From an uncultured Methanobrevibacter sp. (GTDB lineage Archaea > Methanobacteriota > Methanobacteria > Methanobacteriales > Methanobacteriaceae): a stretch of DNA of 64,000 nucleotides. The notes beneath the pieces are model-generated. The model was given only the letters and a program-made list of their open reading frames with translations, had not been told where the DNA came from and ran no database searches. Where the stretch lies: NCBI GenBank assembly GCA_900314605.1, contig OMVX01000003.1:1-64000 (forward strand), in the 5' to 3' direction. Below, piece after piece: positions 57,321 to 64,000 of this stretch. Position 1 is the first letter of the stretch, and each line of letters starts with the position of its first letter. Position numbers and translations under genes: made by a program.

Positions 57321-58672
57321 CTGTAGAAATTATAGCAATCGGTGGTTATGAAGAAGTTGGTAAAAACATGACTGCTGTAAAAGTTAATGATGATGTAATT
57401 ATTTTTGATATGGGTATCCATTTGGATAGGATTAATATTCATGAGGATACTGATATAGACCGAATGCATAGTTTAGATTTAATTGAAAGAGGGGTCATTC
57501 CTGATGATACATTAATGAAAGATGTTGATGGTAAGGTTAAAGCTATTGTTTTTTCTCATGGGCATCTTGATCATATTGGTGCTGTTGCAAAACTTGCACA
57601 CAGATATGATGCACCTTTAATTGGAACTCCTTATACTATAGCACTTATTAAAAAACAAATTAAAGGTGAACGTAAATTTAAAGTTAAAAATCAGATTAGA
57701 ACTTTAAATCCAGGTAGTAAATTAAAATTGTCTAAGGGTATTACTTTGGAATTTGTACCATCTACTCACAGTATTCCTCAGGCAGTATTTCCAGTTTTAC
57801 ATACACCTGACGGGGTTATTATATATGCCCTTGATTTTAAATTTGATAATCATCAGAAAGTTTCTCCCCCACCAAATTATAAAAGACTTAAAGAATTAGG
57901 TCAAGAGGGTGTACTTGCACTTATTGTGGAGACAACAAATGCACTTAATTTTGACCAGGTTAAAATCTACTCTGAAAGAGTTCCAAGAATAATATTAGAA
58001 GATTTAATGGAAGAACCATTAAGAGATGATAAGGGTTTAATTGTAACAACTTTCTCTTCACATATTGAAAGGATTCAAACTATTGCAGATATTGCTAAAA
58101 AGAGTGATAGGGAAATATTATTCTTAGGTAGGTCTATGGAAAGATTTTTAGGAATCGCTGAGAATTTAGGTATTTTAAAATTACCTAAAAATTCATCTAT
58201 TCATGGTTCACCAAAGGCAGTAAACCGTGCACTTGCAGCTGCTGATGATGATAGGTCTAAATATGTACTTGTAACAACTGGTCACCAAGGTGAACCTGAT
58301 GCTTTACTTCCAAGAATTGCAAGTGGAAAAACTCCATTTAATGTTAAAAAAGGAGATAATGTTATTATATCAGCTACAATAATTCCAAACCCTACTAATA
58401 CTGCAAACAGACATATTATGGAAGCAAAACTTAAAGCATCTGGTGCAAGAATTTATGCTAATGCTCATGTATCAGGTCATGCTGGTAGAGAAGATCATAG
58501 AGAATTTTTAAGAATGCTTAAACCTGTTCATATTATTCCTGCCCATGGTGATTTAAGTATGTTAACAGCATATGGTCAACTTGCAGAAGAGGAGGGGTAT
58601 AGAATAGGTAGTAATGTTCATATTTTAAGAAATGCTCAAGCACAGGTCTTTAATGATTATGTTAATGAGTAA
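57317..58672 (+). CDS. RNase J (beta-CASP ribonuclease)
   Basis: A 451-residue protein of the metallo-beta-lactamase/beta-CASP class. It has [17 protein letters not shown] (metal site), [42 protein letters not shown] and IPAHGDLS at the end. Archaeal RNase J is a 5'-3' exonuclease acting in RNA decay and maturation. The start is TTG 57317 inside the end of fni, behind TAGGAGG. The same fni-RNase J-idsA order is known from Methanothermobacter. Confidence 0.92.
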   Translation: MTVEIIAIGGYEEVGKNMTAVKVNDDVIIFDMGIHLDRINIHEDTDIDRMHSLDLIERGVIPDDTLMKDVDGKVKAIVFSHGHLDHIGAVAKLAHRYDAPLIGTPYTIALIKKQIKGERKFKVKNQIRTLNPGSKLKLSKGITLEFVPSTHSIPQAVFPVLHTPDGVIIYALDFKFDNHQKVSPPPNYKRLKELGQEGVLALIVETTNALNFDQVKIYSERVPRIILEDLMEEPLRDDKGLIVTTFSSHIERIQTIADIAKKSDREILFLGRSMERFLGIAENLGILKLPKNSSIHGSPKAVNRALAAADDDRSKYVLVTTGHQGEPDALLPRIASGKTPFNVKKGDNVIISATIIPNPTNTANRHIMEAKLKASGARIYANAHVSGHAGREDHREFLRMLKPVHIIPAHGDLSMLTAYGQLAEEEGYRIGSNVHILRNAQAQVFNDYVNE

Positions 58673-58890
58673 TTTTTTTTAATATTTTCTTTTAAATAAA
58701 TTAATATTTATTCATATATTAATAAAAAATAGATAATTATTAATTTAATAAGGAATATAAATATATTAAATATTTTAAATTTAAAATTTAACTTAAATTC
58801 ATTTATCATAAATATTTAAGTATTTTAAATTTATTTATGGTCATTAATTATAAGATAATTTTATAATATAAACTGATTTGGAGAATATTT

Positions 58891-59886
58891 ATGTCAGATG
58901 TTACAGATATTTTAACAGATTATTCTAAGGATGTTAAAAAGCTTATTGAAGATCATTTATCAACAATTGTTCCAGAAGAATTATATGAATCTTCAATTTA
59001 TCTTACAGAAGCAGGAGGTAAAATGTTAAGACCTGCTTTAACTTTACTTTCAGCACAGGCTGTTGGGGGTAAAAAAGAAGATGCACTCAAAACTGCTGGA
59101 GCATTAGAATTGATTCATACTTTCTCTTTAATCCATGATGATATTATGGATGATGATGATATGAGGAGAGGAAAACCTTCTGTTCATATGGTATGGGGCG
59201 AACCATTAGCTATTTTAGCAGGAGATACTTTATTTTCAAAAGCTTTTGAACTTGTCATTTCATCTAAAGATGATAATTGTCCACCAGAACATGTTGCTGA
59301 AGCTTTACGTGTTGTTGCTGATTCATGTGTAAAAATTTGTGAAGGTCAAGCTTCAGATATGGGTTTTGAAGGAAATTTTGATGTTAGTGAAGATGAATAT
59401 TTAGAAATGATCTTTAAAAAAACTGGTGCTCTTATAGCTGGTGCTTGTGAAGCTGGAGCTATTATGGGTGGAGCTGATGAGAAAACTATTGCTGCAATGT
59501 ATGAATATGGTAAAGCAATTGGTTTAGCTTTCCAAATTCAGGATGACTATCTTGATGTAATGAGTGATGAGGCAGATTTAGGTAAACCTGTTGGCAGTGA
59601 TATTGTTGAGGGTAAAATGACTTTAATGGTTGTTAAAGCATTATCTGAAGCAGATGAAAATGATAAAAAAGTTCTATTAGATATTTTAGCAGACCCTAAT
59701 TCTCCACAAGATGATGTAGATAAAGCAATTGAAATATTCAATAAATATGGTTCTATTCAATATGCTTATGATGTTGCCCAAGCAAATGTTAATAAGGCTA
59801 AAGAAATACTTGAAATATTAGATGATTCTGAAAGTAAAGATGCACTTATTATGTTAGCAGATTTTGTCATTGACAGAATTAATTAA
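58891..59886 (+). CDS. idsA: Farnesyl/geranylgeranyl diphosphate synthase
   Basis: A 331-residue trans-prenyltransferase. The first Asp-rich motif is [17 protein letters not shown], and the second is DDYLD with the preceding FQIQ. It builds the C15 and C20 chains used for archaeal ether lipids. The region before the first motif (LIHTFSLIH) is typical of short-chain bifunctional enzymes. GGAG precedes the ATG. Confidence 0.93.
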   Translation: MSDVTDILTDYSKDVKKLIEDHLSTIVPEELYESSIYLTEAGGKMLRPALTLLSAQAVGGKKEDALKTAGALELIHTFSLIHDDIMDDDDMRRGKPSVHMVWGEPLAILAGDTLFSKAFELVISSKDDNCPPEHVAEALRVVADSCVKICEGQASDMGFEGNFDVSEDEYLEMIFKKTGALIAGACEAGAIMGGADEKTIAAMYEYGKAIGLAFQIQDDYLDVMSDEADLGKPVGSDIVEGKMTLMVVKALSEADENDKKVLLDILADPNSPQDDVDKAIEIFNKYGSIQYAYDVAQANVNKAKEILEILDDSESKDALIMLADFVIDRIN

Positions 59887-60026
59887 TTCCAGTATTTTTT
59901 TTCTCTTAATTAGATTGAATATTAATCTAATTTTTATTTTTTTTATATCTTGTTTTAAAGTGATATTAGGTTTTAGTACTAATTTTTAAGTTTCCTATTT
60001 TTAAGTTTTTTATAATTGGTGTTATA

Positions 60027-61424
60027 ATGGGAGAAGTCAAGTCCTATAATAAAAATATTAAAAATATGATGGGAGAGTATCATAAGGCTACTTGGACTAT
60101 GGCATGGCCTATGATAATAAGCATGCTTATAACTACAAGTTATAATTTAGGTGATGGGATTATAGTTTCTATTTTAGGAACAAAAGCTTTTTCTGCAGTT
60201 GGTTTTGTAACTCCTTTATTTATGGTTGCAACTGGACTTGCAAATGGTTTAGCTGCAGGATCATCATCATTTATCGCACGAAAAATCGGTGCAAAAGATA
60301 AGGAAGGTGCAGATTTAGGTGCAAGCCAATCAATTTTTATCAGCATCTTTGTATCCATTATCTTGACAGTCATCATCTTGATTTTTCAAAAAAATATTTT
60401 ACTAACTCTCGGTGCATCAAGTGTAATAGATTTGGCTTTAGAATATTCTACAGTATCATTTATAGGCATAATTTTTATATTAATCTCATCTATTCTAACA
60501 GGAGTTTTTCGTGCTGAAGGGGATGTTAAAAGACCATTATATGTATTAGCATCAACTGCAGTATTAAATACATTTTTAGATTATATTTTTGCAAGTCCTG
60601 ATGGTTTCAATTTAGGTATTAGTAGTGTTGCACTTGGAACAATTATAGCAAGTGGAATATCATCTTTTATCTTTCTCTATTGGTTAATTATTAAAAAAGA
60701 CACATATGTAAATGTTAAAAAGGAGTATTTAAAACCGAATTGGAATGTTATGAAAGGAATTTTTACAGTAGGAATTCCTGCTTCTTTAGAGATGTTTTGT
60801 AGTGCAGTAATGGTAGTAATTATAAATGCAGTTTTCGCTCATATAGCAAATAATCATGCTGTTGCTTCATATGCAGCAGGTATGAGAATAATCTTATTTG
60901 CTATGGTTCCTACTGTTGGTTTATCAACGGCAACAATTTCAGTTGCAGGTTCATCTTATGGAGCAGGTTTATACAAAAAAGTTAGAAATATATTTTTATA
61001 CTCTTTAAAATTAGGATTAATATTATCGGTCTCAATTGGTTTAATTATATTTATATTTGCTCCACATTTATCATTATTATTTTGTTTAGCTGAAGATAAT
61101 AAATCTTTAACAGATTTAGTTGCAATAATGCTTAGAATATATTTTGTATTCTTCATTGCAATGCCTATAGGTTTAATTCCTGGAGCATTTTTCCAGAGTT
61201 TAGGAAAGGGTTCAATTTCACTTGGATTAACTATTATTAGAGAAAATATACTTTCAACATTATCTATCTACATATTTGCATTTGTATTAAATATGGGAAT
61301 TTTAGGTGTATTTTTAGCATTAGTTTTAGGAAAACTTGTAGGTTCACTTATCGGATTTTTATATGCTAATTATTATTCCAAAAATTTAATAAAAAAAATG
61401 GATAAGAATAAAGCTACTACTTAA
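60027..61424 (+). CDS. MATE family efflux transporter
   Basis: A 465-residue protein with 12 hydrophobic segments in two homologous halves. The N-half starts WPMIISMLITTSYNLGDGII, and the C-half has GIPASLEMFCSAVMVVIINA. This is the usual MATE pattern of sodium- or proton-driven export of drugs or small organic ions. The substrate cannot be told. It stands where gltX is found in some relatives. Confidence 0.9.
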   Translation: MGEVKSYNKNIKNMMGEYHKATWTMAWPMIISMLITTSYNLGDGIIVSILGTKAFSAVGFVTPLFMVATGLANGLAAGSSSFIARKIGAKDKEGADLGASQSIFISIFVSIILTVIILIFQKNILLTLGASSVIDLALEYSTVSFIGIIFILISSILTGVFRAEGDVKRPLYVLASTAVLNTFLDYIFASPDGFNLGISSVALGTIIASGISSFIFLYWLIIKKDTYVNVKKEYLKPNWNVMKGIFTVGIPASLEMFCSAVMVVIINAVFAHIANNHAVASYAAGMRIILFAMVPTVGLSTATISVAGSSYGAGLYKKVRNIFLYSLKLGLILSVSIGLIIFIFAPHLSLLFCLAEDNKSLTDLVAIMLRIYFVFFIAMPIGLIPGAFFQSLGKGSISLGLTIIRENILSTLSIYIFAFVLNMGILGVFLALVLGKLVGSLIGFLYANYYSKNLIKKMDKNKATT

Positions 61425-61496
61425 TGATTTTATTCACAATAAATTAAATAATTTAACTATTAATATTTTAGATGAAAAATAGATTTAGGTGTACTA

Positions 61497-62681
61497 ATGG
61501 TAAAGGAATCAGATTTAAAAAAAGAAGAATTATATGATAAAGGAATTTATGCTTATAAAAATAATAATTATGAAGAAGCTTTAAACTTATTTAATGAAGC
61601 AATTGTCTGTGACGGGAAATTTTACAAAGCAAAAATTGCAAAAGTAGATTGTTTATATAAGATGGGTCGTTTAAATGAAGTTCATCCTATATGCACTGAA
61701 ATATTCTCTTCAGATTGCTTAGATGAAGAAGTATGGTATAAACTTGGAGAGTTCTACTATAATGTAGGTCGTATGTTTGAAAATGCTTTAGATTGTTTTA
61801 ACAAAGCAATAGAATTAAAAGAAGATTATGCAGATGCATGGGATATGAAAGGCTCTGCATTATCTTTTATGGCTAACTTTGAAGAAGCATTAAATTCCCA
61901 TAATAAAGCTGCAGAATTAAATCCTGATAACCCAAATATATATGACAATATTGGTTATTGTTATGCAAGCCTTGGAATGTTTGATAATGCTCTAGAAGCA
62001 TATGATAAGGCACTTGAAATAGATAGTCATGATATAAATGCATTATCAAATAAAGCAAGTATTTTAAACAATATGGGAAAATCAGAAGAAGCATTAAATT
62101 ATATTAACCGAGCATTAGAAATTAAAGAAGATTATAATTTGTTATATTATAAAGCAGTAGCTTTATTCACACTTGAAAAATATGAAGATTCACTTGAGGC
62201 AATAAACAGATCTCTTGAACTTTATAGCTTTAATCATAATGGATGGAAATTTAAAGGTCAGTTATTAATAGAAATGGAAAACTACAAGGAGGCTATAATT
62301 GCATATGATAAGGTAATATCCTATGACCCATCAGATATTCAGGGATGGTTTTATATGATAACTTCACTAGTAAACTTAGGCATGCTTGAAGAAGCATTAG
62401 CAGGTTGTGATGAAGTTTTAAAAAGAAACTCTGATGTATTTTTTATTTTTGAGAAAGCTAATATTTTATATGAACTAAACCGTTTAGATGAATCTCTAAA
62501 AATATGTAATAATAGATTAAGTATTGATGAATTTGATTCAGATTTCTATCTGCTTAAAGCAAAGATTTATAATAAAAAACAGGATAAAAAGAAAGCTATT
62601 GAGTTTACAGAAAAGGCTATTGAATATAATCCAATAATGGAAGAAGCAATATCATTTAGAGAAGAACTTTTAAATCAATAG
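61497..62681 (+). CDS. Tetratricopeptide-repeat protein
   Basis: A 394-residue, entirely helical protein made of about eleven 34-residue TPR units, such as YYNVGRMFENALDCFNKAIE and CYASLGMFDNALEAYDKALE. It has no signal peptide or membrane segment. TPR arrays bind partner proteins, and nothing shows which. AGGTG precedes the ATG. It lies 72 bases after the MATE gene on the same strand. Confidence 0.88.
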   Translation: MVKESDLKKEELYDKGIYAYKNNNYEEALNLFNEAIVCDGKFYKAKIAKVDCLYKMGRLNEVHPICTEIFSSDCLDEEVWYKLGEFYYNVGRMFENALDCFNKAIELKEDYADAWDMKGSALSFMANFEEALNSHNKAAELNPDNPNIYDNIGYCYASLGMFDNALEAYDKALEIDSHDINALSNKASILNNMGKSEEALNYINRALEIKEDYNLLYYKAVALFTLEKYEDSLEAINRSLELYSFNHNGWKFKGQLLIEMENYKEAIIAYDKVISYDPSDIQGWFYMITSLVNLGMLEEALAGCDEVLKRNSDVFFIFEKANILYELNRLDESLKICNNRLSIDEFDSDFYLLKAKIYNKKQDKKKAIEFTEKAIEYNPIMEEAISFREELLNQ

Positions 62682-62769
62682 CTATTTTTTTTATTTTGAG
62701 ATTTTTTTAATAGGCTTTATATTATAATCATTTTTTATTTTTTTTATCCAGTTATTTTTACATTACTTT

Positions 62770-63603
62770 TTATTTTTCTTCTTTTTTCCACCAGATTAAT
62801 ATCCAATCGGCTTTATCACGTTTATTATATAATATACCAGTTTCTTCATCTTTAATTAAAATCTCTTTTAGGTATGTTTTTAATTTTTTAATTTCATCAT
62901 CATTTAAAAGGTCTACTCTAAATTTACCATTGTCTATAACATCTTCAATACTTGAATATTTATTATAATCATTTATTTTTAGTCTTTCTATATTTGGATA
63001 TATTCCTAAATCTTCAAGTATATGGATTATATATAGATATGAAGGATATTCTTTAGTTTCATTTCCTAAGTACTCTTGAAATTCCTTTTCAATAATCCAA
63101 TTTTCAGGTCCGAATAGTGTTATAAAAACATATTTATTAGCTATTTTATTTATTTCATTTAATGTATCTTTTATTGGTATAATATTATTTAATGACCTAG
63201 AAGCTATTACAACATCATAATCTCCTATATCCTTATGTTTTATATCTTCTATTTCCATTTGGATAGTATTAATATTAGTTATATTCCTCTGTTTAGCTCT
63301 TTCATTTAGAAGTTTTAACATTTCTTTAGAGGAATCAATTCCTGAAACTTTTTTAACCTTTTTAGATAGGGGTATAGTTATACTCCCTTCACCACAACCC
63401 AAATCAAGTACAGTATCTTCTTCTGTAAGAATTAAACTGTTTAGAAGTTCATTTTTATAGTCATCTCTTCTATTTTTCTTATGAAAAGTTTTTGCAACTT
63501 TATCCCAGTCTTTTTTTCCTTCATTTTTTTCTTCTAGCTTTTTTGCCCAAAAATAAGCCCAATCTATATCTTCCGGACTTTTAATACATTCATTATTTTT
63601 CAT
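62770..63603 (-). CDS. SAM-dependent class I methyltransferase
   Basis: A 277-residue protein with SAM motif VLDLGCGEGSITIPLSK near residue 68, SGIDSSKEML and DVVIASRSLNN, which is the standard Methyltransf_11/25 layout. The N-terminal WAYFWAKKLEEKNEGKKDWDKVAKTFHKKN is found in methyltransferases that often sit beside metal or corrinoid transporter genes in methanogens, but no such gene is inside the window. ATG 63603 is preferred, since GGAGG lies between it and the earlier TTG 63615. Confidence 0.82.
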   Translation of the reverse strand: MKNNECIKSPEDIDWAYFWAKKLEEKNEGKKDWDKVAKTFHKKNRRDDYKNELLNSLILTEEDTVLDLGCGEGSITIPLSKKVKKVSGIDSSKEMLKLLNERAKQRNITNINTIQMEIEDIKHKDIGDYDVVIASRSLNNIIPIKDTLNEINKIANKYVFITLFGPENWIIEKEFQEYLGNETKEYPSYLYIIHILEDLGIYPNIERLKINDYNKYSSIEDVIDNGKFRVDLLNDDEIKKLKTYLKEILIKDEETGILYNKRDKADWILIWWKKEEK

Positions 63604-64000
63604 ACTATCCTCCAAGTAAATTATTCTTTTTACTTTATTATATTGTTTATTCTTACTTATGGTTTTTTATGTTTGTTTGCTTTTTTTATCTTTCCTATGG
63701 TTTATTATTATGTTTATTTTTATATTTTTATTTTTGTTTTTTTTATCATATACTTAAATTTAAGATTTAAATAATTGTATATTCTAATTAAAGGATGTTA
63801 ATATAGTTATATTAATTTATCTTCCATCTTTGATTTTATATATAAATATTTTGTTTAATTTATATTTATATTGGGGTTTTAAGGAAAAATTAATATAGAT
63901 TTAGTAATAATAAGTATTATTATGTAATAAAATTACTGTGTTTAATTTGTTTAATTAAACATATATTTTATCAAAAGAATAAAGGGGGGGTTTTATGTAG
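63604..64000. promoter_or_regulatory. Right-edge non-coding region with two palindromes
   Basis: No coding frame is seen. TAATAATAAGTATTATTA (63905-63922) and GTAATAAAATTAC (63924-63936) are near-perfect palindromes, one base apart. A run of seven G at 63984-63990 precedes an ATG at 63995, but the next codon is TAG, the last three bases of the window. The palindromes look like operators for a gene that begins beyond the edge. Confidence 0.4.

Overview
The window is very AT-rich archaeal DNA from a methanogen of the order Methanobacteriales, most like Methanobrevibacter. Three things point there. (1) A long archaeal ribosomal super-operon in the order known from Methanothermobacter (SPOUT protein, uL3 to uL15, secY, adkA, EMC3-like protein, eL34, cmk, eL14, cbf5; then uS13-uS4-uS11-rpoD-eL18-uL13-uS9-rpoN-rpoK-eno-uS2-MEMO-mvk-ipk-fni-RNase J-idsA). 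(2) Large beta-helix/Ig-like 'adhesin-like' proteins typical of gut Methanobrevibacter. (3) Class III signal-peptide proteins. Shine-Dalgarno sites are often GGTGAT or GGAGG. GTG codons lying inside such sites make many naive starts too long, so starts were trimmed to the codon after the site.

Layout. 1-4.7 kb: CPBP protease, two abutting class III signal-peptide (pilin-like) genes, an unrecognised two-helix membrane protein, and a UPF0173 metal hydrolase. 4.7-6.1 kb: a decayed insertion sequence and an intact-looking 228-bp MITE with matching ends and an 8-bp target duplication. 6.1-16.7 kb: two adhesin-like genes (1548 and 672 codons) around a small unknown gene, an NFACT/Rqc2 ribosome-rescue gene and a three-helix membrane gene; a second scrap of the same transposase lies at 11.2 kb. 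16.9-24.9 kb: DUF2070 membrane protein, fumarase beta subunit, an unknown small protein, an MJ0158-type PLP enzyme, biotin ligase plus pyruvate carboxylase subunit A, and a METTL5-like RNA methylase. 25.2-43.5 kb: S10/spc-like ribosomal super-operon. 43.7 kb: tRNA-Ser(GGA). 44.1-50.8 kb: second translation/transcription cluster with enolase and ferredoxin. 51-60 kb: MEMO and the isoprenoid genes mvk, ipk, fni and idsA with RNase J. 60-63.6 kb: MATE transporter, TPR protein, methyltransferase.

How the genes work together. The core is protein synthesis (24 ribosomal proteins from uL3 to eL14, eight more from uS13 to uS2, aIF1, RNase P Rpp29, Cbf5, RNA polymerase D/N/K) plus membrane insertion (SecY, EMC3-like). 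The mvk, ipk, fni and idsA genes supply isoprenoid chains for archaeal lipids by the archaeal mevalonate route. Pyruvate carboxylase A, its biotin ligase and fumarase beta serve the incomplete reductive TCA arm.

Most unusual signals: a roughly 107-residue Asn-rich, basic tail on mevalonate kinase, followed at once by 66-bp tandem repeats; the MITE; an adhesin whose natural start codon appears to be ATA; cysteines stacked once per beta-helix rung; and a 58-bp duplication of the 3' end of the PLP-enzyme gene. No CRISPR array, toxin-antitoxin pair or clear antiviral system was seen, and I do not see a wholly new multi-gene system.
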